Origin: Armatimonadota bacterium
Lineage (GTDB): Bacteria; Sysuimicrobiota; Sysuimicrobiia; Sysuimicrobiales; Humicultoraceae
Direction: 5' to 3'
Assembly: GCA_016199305.1 (NCBI GenBank)
Contig: JACQGZ010000010.1
Coordinates: 1-7,877 of the forward strand
Length of the DNA: 7,877 nt
Positions 1-6,259 of this stretch are shown here, one piece after another (within the stretch, counting starts at the first letter, position 1; every line of letters begins with the position of its first letter). Position numbers and translations under genes: made by a program. Under the pieces are notes generated by a model. That model was not told the origin of the DNA. It saw nothing but the letters and a program-made list of their open reading frames with translations, and made no database searches.

Positions 1-420
1 CCCTCCCCGGTGGGGCCGTCGGGGAAGCGGATCCAGTCCTTCTGGACCTTCTCCCTGGGGGTCAACCGCTTCTCCAAGAACAAGGAGGAGGCCTGGCACG
101 TCCTGGCCTACCTGACCGGGAAGAAGGCGATGGAGGAGTTCTCCTCGCGGACGAAGTTCCCGTGGGTGACGATGAAGTCGGTGCTCTACACCCAGCCGCT
201 CATCGACACCTGGGGCCGGGAGGAGCTGGCGGTCTGGGAGGACGCGATCGTGCAGTCCGACCCGTACTACTTCCCGTACTTCCCGGAGCTGAACGAGTTC
301 ATGGACAAGATCGGCACCGCGGCGTCGCGCTCCATCGCCGGCGCCAAGGTGAGCGACGTCCTGAACGACCTGCAGACCTGGGCGTACGAGCGCATGTACC
401 GCGGCGGTTACTACCGGTAG
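1..420 (+). CDS. ABC transporter extracellular sugar-binding protein, family 1 (C-terminal part)
   Basis: This is the last 139 residues of a gene that begins before the window; the reading frame is open from base 1, so the GTG at 10 is not a real start. The product would be the periplasmic or lipid-anchored receptor that delivers substrate to the two permeases encoded just downstream. The visible part has the usual look of the family-1 solute-binding C-lobe: a 'GVNRFSKNKEEAWHVLAYL' stretch (surface helix where residues are reclaimed by 'KNKEEAW'), then an aromatic-rich segment (SDPYYFPYFPELNEF) where such proteins often build the sugar pocket, and a final amphipathic helix ending in YRGGYYR. 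The signal peptide and N-lobe lie outside the window. It ends 18 bases before the first permease, which supports one operon. Family assignment rests on overall pattern plus neighbours; the ligand cannot be read from this part. Confidence 0.82.
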   Translation, partial: PSPVGPSGKRIQSFWTFSLGVNRFSKNKEEAWHVLAYLTGKKAMEEFSSRTKFPWVTMKSVLYTQPLIDTWGREELAVWEDAIVQSDPYYFPYFPELNEFMDKIGTAASRSIAGAKVSDVLNDLQTWAYERMYRGGYYR

Positions 421-438
421 GGCGTCACGGCGGTCGGC

Positions 439-1299
439 GTGCGGCAGCACCGGTGGGAACGCGCGTCCATGCTGGCGCCGGGGCTATTGGCCCTGGCGGC
501 GGTGACGCTGTTCCCCGGCGTCTACCTGCTCTACATGAGCGTGCTCAGCTGGACGGCGTTCTCACCGGAGGTCCGCTTCGCCGCGCTGGACAACTTCCGC
601 ACCCTGCTCCGTTCCGCGACCTTCTGGGAGTCGGCCGGGACCACGCTCCTGTTTGTGGCGCTGACCACAACCATCAGCCTGGTGCTTGGTCTGGCCCTGG
701 CTCTGGCGCTGAACGAAGACCTGCGGGGGCGGGGGGCGATGCGCACGCTGCTGACGCTGCCGCTCATCGTCCCGCCGGTCGTGGCCGGCTTCGGCTGGAA
801 GTTCCTGTTGAGTAGCGACGTGGGGGTCATCGGGGCTTTCCTGCTGCCAATGGCAGGCATCCGGGTGGCCCCCACGGGCGACCCCCAGCTGGCGATGGCC
901 TCGGTGGTGCTGGCCGACATCTGGAGCAAGACCTCCTTCATGTTCCTGATCTCCCTGGCCGGATTGCAGGCGATTCCGCCGTTCCTCTACGAAGCCGCCC
1001 GCATCGACGGGGCGGGGTTCTGGGCGCAGTTCCGGCTGGTTACCCTCCCCCTGCTCAAGGGGGTGCTTATCATCGCCGTCATCCTGCGCGTCCTGGACGC
1101 CATCAACACCTTCGACGTCATCTTCGTGATGACGCAGGGCGGCCCGGGAACGGCGACGGCGACCTTCTCCATCCTGGGGTGGAAGATTGGGTTCACCTAT
1201 TTCGACCTCGGTCAGGCCGCGGCGCTGGCGGTCCTGATGATGGTGGGGGCGGTCTTCGCCACGAACCTGCTGATCCGGAGGGCCCGGCTTGCGGTCTGA
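439..1299 (+). CDS. Sugar ABC transporter permease, MalF/UgpA type
   Basis: Inner-membrane subunit of a carbohydrate importer, 286 residues, the usual size for this family. About six hydrophobic segments can be seen, near residues 11-33, 67-91, 104-124, 152-176, 207-230 and 258-278. The cytoplasmic EAA loop that docks on the ATPase is clear: E185-A186-A187, G191 and L203-P204 (EAARIDGAG, then TLPLLK). The 'QGGPGTATAT' segment before the last helix is also typical of MalF-like permeases. The chosen GTG start gives a short basic cytoplasmic tail (RQHRWER) before the first helix; it has only a weak ribosome site, and ATG at 469 (residue 11) is a possible alternative. The gene lies 18 bases after the binding-protein gene and overlaps the second permease by 11 bases, so the two subunits are probably made in equal amounts and form a heterodimer. 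Confidence 0.92.
   Translation: MRQHRWERASMLAPGLLALAAVTLFPGVYLLYMSVLSWTAFSPEVRFAALDNFRTLLRSATFWESAGTTLLFVALTTTISLVLGLALALALNEDLRGRGAMRTLLTLPLIVPPVVAGFGWKFLLSSDVGVIGAFLLPMAGIRVAPTGDPQLAMASVVLADIWSKTSFMFLISLAGLQAIPPFLYEAARIDGAGFWAQFRLVTLPLLKGVLIIAVILRVLDAINTFDVIFVMTQGGPGTATATFSILGWKIGFTYFDLGQAAALAVLMMVGAVFATNLLIRRARLAV
1277..1282 (+). promoter_or_regulatory. Ribosome binding site supporting the TTG start of the second permease
   Basis: GGAGGG lies inside the end of the first permease gene, six bases before the TTG at 1289. This good spacing is the main reason to accept a rare TTG start and the 11-base overlap. A second purine-rich run (GGCGGAGG, 1305-1312) sits too close to the GTG at 1316 but could serve GTG at 1325, so the exact start is not certain. 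Confidence 0.5.
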
Positions 1300-2182
1300 G
1301 CGTGCGGCGGAGGCCGTGAGAACGGTGGCGGTGCGGGGGCAGGCGCGCGCCGCGAGCAGGGCGCCGGCCCGGCGGCGCTGGACGCTCATCCTGGTCTACG
1401 GGTTCCTCCTGACCTACCTGGCGTTCGTGCTCTTCCCCCTGGCCTGGCTCCTCCTCTCGTCGTTCAAGACGCGCGCCGATGCCCTGGCTCTGCCGCCGCG
1501 GGTCATCTTCACGCCGACCTTCGACGCCTACGAGAAGCTCTTCACCGCGGGGATCCTGATGCCGTTCGGCAACAGCATGTTCGTGGCGTTCACCAACATC
1601 GCCACCGCTCTGGTGTTGGGCGTGCCGGCGGCCTACGCGCTGGCCCGCATGCAGGGCGGCGCCAAACAGCACCTCTCCTTCTGGGTCCTTTCCACGCGCA
1701 TGGCACCGGCCTTCGGGGTGATCGTGCCGATCTACGCCCTGATGCGCACACTCGGCCTCCTGGACACGCGCTTCTCCGTGACCCTGGCGCACCTCAGCTT
1801 CAACCTGCCCTTCGCCATCTGGCTGTTGATGCGCTACTTCGAGGACCTGCCGGTGGAACTAGAGGAGGCGGCCCTCGTGGACGGCGCCTCCCGCTGGGGC
1901 GCGCTGCGCCACGCGGTCCTGCCGGTCAGTGTGCCCATGCTGGTGGCAGTCGCCATCCTGGTCTTTGTGGCCTCCTGGAATGAGTTCATCCTGGCGTTCA
2001 TCCTGACGTCGGCGGAGGCGCGCACCGTCCCCGTGCTGGTGGCTTCCCTGGCCGGGACGATGGCCTTCGACTGGCCGCTTATGAGCGCGGTCTCCGCGGG
2101 CGCCGTGGTGCCGGCGTTCCTGCTCGTCTTCATCGTGCAACGGCACATCACCCGGGGGCTCACTTTGGGAGCCATCCAGTGA
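1289..2182 (+). CDS. Sugar ABC transporter permease, MalG/UgpE type
   Basis: Second membrane subunit of the importer, 297 residues. Membrane segments are visible near residues 32-57, 92-115, 128-152, 160-180, 214-236 and 262-284. The EAA loop is E193-A194-A195 with G199 and L211-P212 (EEAALVDGAS, then HAVLPVSVP), the contact site for the ATP-hydrolysing subunit. The segment 'ASWNEFILAFIL' after the EAA loop is characteristic of the MalG/UgpE branch. The TTG start has a good GGAGGG site upstream; GTG codons at 1316, 1325 and 1331 are alternatives that would only trim a basic, low-complexity N-terminus. It overlaps the first permease by 11 bases and the following dehydrogenase by 4 bases (GTGA). 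No ATPase gene is in the window, so it must come from outside, either upstream or as a shared MalK/MsmX-type ATPase. Confidence 0.92.
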   Translation: MRSERAAEAVRTVAVRGQARAASRAPARRRWTLILVYGFLLTYLAFVLFPLAWLLLSSFKTRADALALPPRVIFTPTFDAYEKLFTAGILMPFGNSMFVAFTNIATALVLGVPAAYALARMQGGAKQHLSFWVLSTRMAPAFGVIVPIYALMRTLGLLDTRFSVTLAHLSFNLPFAIWLLMRYFEDLPVELEEAALVDGASRWGALRHAVLPVSVPMLVAVAILVFVASWNEFILAFILTSAEARTVPVLVASLAGTMAFDWPLMSAVSAGAVVPAFLLVFIVQRHITRGLTLGAIQ

Positions 2183-2988
2183 AACGGCTGCTGGATAAGG
2201 TCGCCTACGTCACAGGGGCTGGCGGCGGCATCGGCCGCGCGCTGGCCCTGGCGTTCGCCGCGGAGGGCGCGCGCGTGGCCGTGGTGGACCTGCGGGGTGA
2301 GGGCGCCCGGGCGGCAGCCGCGGAGATCGAGACGGCCGGGGGTGTAGCCGTGCCGCTCGTGGTGGACGTGACCGATGCCGGCGGCGTGCGCGACTCCCTC
2401 GCCCAGATGAACGCGACCCTGGGCCCCGTCGACGTTCTGGTGAACAACGCCGGGGTCACGGACATCGAGCACCGCCCGGTGGCCGACCTTCCCCTGACGG
2501 TCTGGGAGCGGGTCCTGCGCGTCAACGTGACCGGGGCGTTCCTCTGCGCCCAGGCGGTCATCCCGACGATGCGGGAGCGCCGGCGCGGCAACATCATCAA
2601 CGTGACCTCGCTGCTGGGCCACTGGCGGATGGCGCATGCGGGCGACGCCCCTTACTGCGCGTCGAAGGCCGCCCTGGAGGCGCTGACGGATGTGTTGGCC
2701 AAAGAACTGCGACCGGATCTGATCAATGTCAACAGCCTGTGTCCCTATACGAAGCTGGACACGGGATTCTTCGCCCACCTGCCGCCGGACGAGCGCCGCG
2801 AGTTCGACGATCCATCGGTCCTGGCCGAACCGGCCGTCTTCCTTGCCGCGCTGGAACCTGGGACGCTGACGAGCCTCTCCCTGTCAGACCTCTGGTGGCG
2901 GATGAATCCGGCCTACCGCGACCACCTGATCACCGAACACACTGTGTTGGCGCGCCGGGGAACGCCTGATCGGAGGGCAGAGGCGTGA
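2179..2988 (+). CDS. Short-chain dehydrogenase/reductase (SDR), NAD-type, substrate unknown
   Basis: Cytoplasmic NAD(P)-dependent oxidoreductase of 269 residues, expected to oxidise or reduce a hydroxyl/keto group on the imported compound or an intermediate. The Rossmann motif TGAGGGIG is at residues 12-19, D37 at the end of the second strand suggests NAD rather than NADP, and NNAG is at 89-92. The catalytic set is N116, S144, Y159 and K163 (YCASK). The spacing from S144 to Y159 is about two residues longer than usual. The C-terminal half is unusual: the common 'PG' after the active site is replaced by CPYTKLDTGFF, and the usual VDGG end is absent, replaced by a tryptophan-rich stretch (SDLWWRMNPAYRD). 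The GTG start is preceded by GGGAG at 2167-2171 and overlaps the permease stop; its own end overlaps the creatininase-like gene by 4 bases. Family certain, reaction not. Confidence 0.9.
   Translation: MKRLLDKVAYVTGAGGGIGRALALAFAAEGARVAVVDLRGEGARAAAAEIETAGGVAVPLVVDVTDAGGVRDSLAQMNATLGPVDVLVNNAGVTDIEHRPVADLPLTVWERVLRVNVTGAFLCAQAVIPTMRERRRGNIINVTSLLGHWRMAHAGDAPYCASKAALEALTDVLAKELRPDLINVNSLCPYTKLDTGFFAHLPPDERREFDDPSVLAEPAVFLAALEPGTLTSLSLSDLWWRMNPAYRDHLITEHTVLARRGTPDRRAEA
2972..2977 (+). promoter_or_regulatory. Ribosome binding site for the creatininase-family gene
   Basis: GGAGGG sits seven bases before the GTG at 2985, inside the end of the dehydrogenase gene. It fixes the GTG start, whose last bases form the TGA stop of the dehydrogenase (GTGA overlap), a common arrangement for coupled translation. 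Confidence 0.6.
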
Positions 2989-3740
2989 TCTCCCGCTTCC
3001 TGGATGCCGCGACGGCCACCTGGGAGGAGGCGCAGGCCTACCTGGCCCGGTATCCCGCCGCCATCCTTCCGCTGGGCGCCACCGAGCAGCACGGGCCGCA
3101 CCTGCCGCAAAACACGGATACGATCCTGGCCGGGAAGATCTGCCGGCGGGTGGCCGAGCGGAGCATCGGCTACCTGCTGCCGCCGCTACCCATCACGTAC
3201 TCCTGGGTCTGGCGCAACTTCCCCGGCACGCCCTGGCTGCGGACGGAGACGTTCGTCGATCTGGTGAAGGACATCGTGCGCAGCCTGGAGCGGAGCGGAG
3301 TGCGAGCGATGTTGATCCTCACGGGGCACGGCGCCAACCAGGCGCCCCTGAAATACGCCGTCCGGGAACTGGCCGACGAATCGAAGGTTGCCATTCTGCA
3401 CGGCGCCCCCTACGGCCTGGCGGATGTCGCCCGAGACATGGAGAGCCGCTTCTGGCTCGGGGCCTGCGAGCTCCACGCCGAAGAACTGGAAACCTCGCTC
3501 ATGCTGGCCGTCCAGCCCGATCTGGTCCGCATGGACCGGGCCTTGAGCGACTATCCGCCGGTCCCCGCCGACTACGGTCGCACGGTCACCAGCATGGGCG
3601 ACCTCGCGCGCACCGGGGTATTCGGAGACGCCACGCGGGCGACCGCCGAGAAGGGGGCGCGCTGGCTAGAGCAGATCGTGGCCGGCCAGACGCGCCTCTG
3701 GGAGGAGTTCCTCGTCCGGCACGGGATTGTCGACGAATGA
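2985..3740 (+). CDS. Creatininase-family metal-dependent hydrolase
   Basis: Cytoplasmic metal hydrolase of 251 residues. The family signature is very clear: LPLGATEQHGPHLPQNTD, with metal-binding E34, H36 and D45 at the same numbers as in Pseudomonas creatininase (from memory), then TGHGANQ with H115, and HAEELETS at 164-171. In creatininase the third region reads GHYEN, with glutamate as a metal ligand; here that position is A117, as in the larger GHGGN subgroup that includes MftE and ArfB-like amidohydrolases, so true creatinine hydrolysis is unlikely. Position in a sugar-uptake operon, between an SDR and an aldolase with overlaps on both sides, points to a ring-opening or amide-cleaving step in catabolism, for example on a lactone, lactam or cyclic ketone. 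That is inference. There is no mycofactocin gene in the window to support MftE. Confidence 0.88.
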   Translation: MISRFLDAATATWEEAQAYLARYPAAILPLGATEQHGPHLPQNTDTILAGKICRRVAERSIGYLLPPLPITYSWVWRNFPGTPWLRTETFVDLVKDIVRSLERSGVRAMLILTGHGANQAPLKYAVRELADESKVAILHGAPYGLADVARDMESRFWLGACELHAEELETSLMLAVQPDLVRMDRALSDYPPVPADYGRTVTSMGDLARTGVFGDATRATAEKGARWLEQIVAGQTRLWEEFLVRHGIVDE

Positions 3741-4420
3741 CTGCGGGCTCGATGGAGCGTGGGGGGCGGAAAGCGACGCGGGTGCGGGAGGACTTGCTGG
3801 CCGATGGTCTGCTGGCGATCCTCCGGGGCTTCGACCGCGGCGGCGTGGCCGCATTCGTGGAGGGCCTGCTGCCAGCGGGCATCCGGTTCATCGAGATCAC
3901 GATGGAGGCCGGCGCCTTCGACACGCTGCGCTGGCTCAGCCAGACGTACGGCGATCGGGTGCGGGCGGGCGCCGGCACAATTCTCACCGTCGATCAGGCC
4001 CACATGGCCGTGGACGCAGGGGCAGAATACCTTGTCTCTCCCGGGCTGTTCCTCGACGTGGCCGAAGCCGCGCACGCCACCGACGTCCTCTACCTGCCCG
4101 GCGTGACGACCCCCACGGAGGTCGGGCTGGCGCTGCGTGCCGGTCTCGATCTCGTGAAGCTCTTTCCCGCAGGCGTCCTCGGCCCTGACTACCTCCGGGC
4201 GCTCCGCGGCCCCTATCCGCAACTGAAAGCCATTGCGGTCGGCAACATGTCGTTCGACCGAATGGAACCGCTGTTGCGAGCGGGGGCAGTGGGCATCGCC
4301 CTGGGAGGCTCCGTCTTCGGCCGGGATGAAACAGGGATCCCCTCGCGTGCGCAGATCGAGGAAGCCGGGCGCCGCGCGAGAGCCCTCATCCAGATGGTCC
4401 GCAGTCCGCAGGGGGTCTGA
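3737..4420 (+). CDS. 2-keto-3-deoxy-acid aldolase, KDPG/KDPGal (Eda/DgoA) family
   Basis: Class I aldolase of 227 residues, expected to cleave a 2-keto-3-deoxy sugar acid (free or phosphorylated) to pyruvate plus an aldehyde in the cytoplasm. Aligned by eye with E. coli Eda (offset about eight): catalytic E53 in IEITM, T81 in GAGTIL, P102 in SPGLF, the Schiff-base lysine K141 in LVKLFPAG, and GGS at 190-192. The segment GPDYLRAL after the lysine resembles DgoA more than Eda. Two substrate-site positions differ: the arginine at Eda R49 is E57 here, and the phosphate-loop TGG reads VGN (168-170). The substrate may therefore not be KDPG. The ATG at 3737 overlaps the upstream stop (ATGA); ATG at 3752 is possible, and the first 15 or so residues look dispensable. 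Last gene of the operon. Confidence 0.9.
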   Translation: MTAGSMERGGRKATRVREDLLADGLLAILRGFDRGGVAAFVEGLLPAGIRFIEITMEAGAFDTLRWLSQTYGDRVRAGAGTILTVDQAHMAVDAGAEYLVSPGLFLDVAEAAHATDVLYLPGVTTPTEVGLALRAGLDLVKLFPAGVLGPDYLRALRGPYPQLKAIAVGNMSFDRMEPLLRAGAVGIALGGSVFGRDETGIPSRAQIEEAGRRARALIQMVRSPQGV

Positions 4421-4435
4421 CGGGCCCCCGCTCGC

Positions 4436-4460
4436 CCGGCGCCTGGGTGAAGCCCGCCGG
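4436..4460. terminator. Possible hairpin terminator between convergent genes
   Basis: In the 77-base gap between the aldolase stop and the helicase stop, CCGGC (4436-4440) pairs with GCCGG (4456-4460) and GGG (4445-4447) with CCC (4453-4455), giving a bulged stem with a five-base loop. There is no T-run on either side, so it is not a classical intrinsic terminator. Its place between two convergent genes is the main support. Confidence 0.3.
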
Positions 4461-4497
4461 ACGACCACGCCTCGCGGCCGCCGGCAGGGCCCTCGAG

Positions 4498-5313
4498 CTA
4501 GGAGTAGATGTTTAGCGGGTGGCGCTGCAGTGCCCGACCGAGCCGCTTCTGCAGCTGGTCGAACATCTCGATGTCGTGCTGGCCGACGAACGTGATCGCC
4601 GTTCCCCGCCGCCCGGCGCGCGCGGTGCGGCCGACGCGGTGGATGTAGGTCTCCATGCCCTCCGGCATGTCGAAGTTAATGACGTGCGAGACCTCCGGCA
4701 GATCCAGCCCGCGCGACGCCACGTTGGTGGTGATCAGCAGCGGCGTGCGCTTCTGCTCGAAGGCGCGCAGTGCCTGCAGGCGCGCCTCCTGGCGCATCCC
4801 GCCGTGCAGCACGCCCACCGTCCGTTCCCGCCCGAGCGCGCGCGCCAGCCGGTCCACGTGGTGCTTGGTGCGCCGGAAAACCAGCGCGGAGGGGATCGTC
4901 TCCTTGACCAGCAGCCGGCGCAGCGCCCGGACCTTGTCTTCCTCCATGACTTCCAGGTAGTACTGCTCAACCGTCTCCACGGTCGGCATGGGCGCGTCGA
5001 TGCGCACCCAGACCGGCTGCCGCATGTACTTCTCAGCAAGGGCCCGGATCGCCGGCGGTATCGTCGCCGAGAAGAGCGCCGTCTGGCGGGCGGCCGGCGT
5101 CTGCTGGAGGATCTTCGAGACGTCCGGCAGGAAGCCCATGTCCAGCATGCGGTCGGCCTCGTCAAGAATAGCGACGCCTACCGTCCGCAGAGACACCGTG
5201 CCGCGCTGCAGGTGATCCAGCAGGCGGCCCGGCGTGGCCACCGCGATGTGCTGCGGGTGGCGGCGCAGCGCGGTCCTCTGGCGTTCGATCGGCTGCCCGC
5301 CGAAGAGCGCCAC
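4498..5313 (-). pseudogene. DEAD-box ATP-dependent RNA helicase, 5'-truncated
   Basis: An open frame of 271 residues covers only the later part of a DEAD-box RNA helicase, an enzyme that unwinds short RNA duplexes during ribosome assembly or RNA decay. Present in order: the GG segment (LFGGQPIERQ, 4-12), TPGR 27-30, DEAD 51-54, SAT 82-84, motif IV (ALVFRRTK), motif V TNVASRGLD 196-204, and motif VI HRVGRTARAGR 225-235. Missing are the Q motif, Walker A (AxTGSGKT) and the PTREL motif, about 100 residues, so it cannot bind ATP normally. Family-like sequence continues upstream of the GTG for five codons (GGITA) to an in-frame TAA at 5329-5331. No internal stop or frameshift is seen, which suggests a recent break, an assembly join, or a retained fragment. 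The usual basic C-terminal tail is also absent; it ends soon after the helicase core. Confidence 0.85.
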
Positions 5314-5331
5314 CGCGGTGATCCCGCCTTA

Positions 5332-5450
5332 AAGGATTCATCGGATTCCCTTGAGGCTGACGCTGTGAATCAGGGGAGGGTGGACCACGCCCTCCTCGCT
5401 CGGGAAGAGCGCATCCGTCACTTTTGTCCCGAAGAGCAGCAGCGCCTCCC
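5332..5450. other. Unassigned 119-base stretch between helicase fragment and ImmA-like gene
   Basis: This short stretch holds no gene that can be supported. On the - strand, a frame from GTG at 5421 to TGA at 5338 would encode 27 residues, but it has no ribosome site at a useful distance and no recognisable family. No missing helicase motif is found in any frame. Close to the helicase break, - strand bases include AATCC twice within 14 bases, and the 10-base palindrome CACCGCGGTG lies just inside the helicase (5311-5320). These may mark the joint but are too short to be convincing. Confidence 0.5.
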
Positions 5451-6185
5451 TTAGTGCAGCAGGCCCAACTCCTCTAGCCGAATGCGCATCGCTGCCTGGG
5501 AGACTTCGAAGTCTCGGGCCAGCTCGGCCACTGCGCGGCGCAACTCCTCGGCGCGGTCTCGCACACCAGCCGGCCAGTTGGCCTCCCGCTGGAGCCGGGC
5601 GAAGCGCGTGCGTACCTCGGCGCCTGGCATCAACAATTCGGCCGCAAAGGCGCGAGCCGTGCTCTCTTCGTGGCGACGGTCGGGTTCCCGCAGCCGTGGG
5701 TCGCCTGCGGAGACATCGCTGGCCGCCAGCGCCGAATGGCCGAGGAGGGCGTGGCCCAGTTCTTCCGCCACCACCCAGCGCCGCTCGGCCTCGGAGCGGA
5801 ACGCGTAGTCGCGGTTCACCAGCAGGGTCACGTCGCCGCCCCGGCGGGCGATGCCGCCGCGCTCCCCGACCGGGCGGCTGACCCACTCCACGGGGTAGCC
5901 GAGCAGCCGGGCCGCCGCCTCCACATCCACCGGCGGGGAGAGCGCAAAGGCCGCCAGGACCTCCCTCGCCGCCCTCGTGGCCGCGGGGGCCGCGCCCCGC
6001 GCGGGCCGCGCGGCAAAGGCGGGGGCCAGTTCCCGGACCGCCGCCAACTGGTCGCCGCTGACGGCGCGTCCGCCCGTCTCCAACTGCAGGAAGCCGCAGG
6101 CGCGGCAGAACCAGGCGATCGGGTCCTCACAGGTCGACCCGAATTCGGGGGTCATCTCATCCGCGCAGACCGGACACGAGCGCAT
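5451..6185 (-). CDS. Zinc-ribbon plus ImmA/IrrE-type metallopeptidase-like protein
   Basis: Predicted cytoplasmic protein of 244 residues. The N-terminus has two cysteine pairs, C4-x2-C7 and C27-x2-C30, with an extra C19, consistent with a small zinc ribbon. After a charged alanine-rich linker (about 40-75) comes an ImmA/IrrE-like domain: the helix VVAEELGHALLGH (138-150), then EESTARAFAAELLMP (173-187), which matches the family's third metal-ligand region (ExxAxxFAaxLLmP), and the C-terminal motif FEVSQAAMRIRLEELGLLH. ImmA proteases cleave phage-type repressors; IrrE relatives act in stress response. Here the first histidine of HExxH is E141, so zinc binding or catalysis may be altered. The common helix-turn-helix partner or domain is absent. 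It starts 74 bases after the HD-GYP stop, with no strong ribosome site. Family likely; role unknown. Confidence 0.8.
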   Translation of the reverse strand: MRSCPVCADEMTPEFGSTCEDPIAWFCRACGFLQLETGGRAVSGDQLAAVRELAPAFAARPARGAAPAATRAAREVLAAFALSPPVDVEAAARLLGYPVEWVSRPVGERGGIARRGGDVTLLVNRDYAFRSEAERRWVVAEELGHALLGHSALAASDVSAGDPRLREPDRRHEESTARAFAAELLMPGAEVRTRFARLQREANWPAGVRDRAEELRRAVAELARDFEVSQAAMRIRLEELGLLH

Positions 6186-6230
6186 CGCCGAGTCTCAGGT
6201 TCCCCGTCGAAATGTGAGATGGAACGCTTC

Positions 6231-6259
6231 GGCACGCCATCGGCGCAGACCTGCGTGCC
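6231..6259 (-). terminator. Inverted repeat directly after the HD-GYP stop codon
   Basis: GGCACGC (6231-6237) and GCGTGCC (6253-6259) form a perfect seven-base stem with a 15-base loop, touching the HD-GYP stop codon at 6260-6262. No T-run follows on the - strand, so a rho-independent terminator of the classical kind is not shown. It may still stop or stabilise the HD-GYP transcript and set off the ImmA-like gene. The rest of the 74-base gap shows no clear promoter. Confidence 0.4.

Noticed and set aside
1834..2778. 314-residue open frame on the - strand
   Set aside because: It runs antisense across the second permease and the dehydrogenase, both with clear family motifs, and has no motif of its own.
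2985..3740. Mycofactocin system peptidase MftE
   Set aside because: It belongs to the same broad family, but none of the mycofactocin precursor, radical SAM or glycosyltransferase genes is in the window; the neighbours are sugar transport and aldolase genes.
3572..4468. 298-residue open frame on the - strand
   Set aside because: It lies antisense to the hydrolase and aldolase genes, is rich in Arg, Pro and Gly with no family pattern, and is explained by GC-rich codon bias on the real strand.
4498..5313. A naturally short, intact RNA helicase
   Set aside because: Without the Walker A motif the protein could not bind and hydrolyse ATP, and helicase-like sequence runs past the GTG to a stop, which fits truncation better than a small enzyme.
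5311..5320. Palindrome CACCGCGGTG as a transposon end or recombination site
   Set aside because: Ten-base palindromes are expected by chance in GC-rich DNA, it lies within helicase-coding sequence, and no second copy or transposase was seen.
4519..5454. 311-residue open frame on the + strand
   Set aside because: It is antisense to the helicase fragment, whose motifs are unmistakable; the composition is that of a shadow frame.
5338..5886. 182-residue - strand frame that covers the gap before the helicase fragment
   Set aside because: Most of it overlaps the ImmA-like gene in another frame and is arginine- and glycine-rich. Only its last part lies outside, and that part resembles nothing known.
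5451..6185. Phage or mobile-element immunity module (ImmA/ImmR)
   Set aside because: No ImmR-type repressor, integrase or attachment site is visible, and the neighbours are ordinary chromosomal genes, so a mobile origin is not supported beyond the nearby helicase break.
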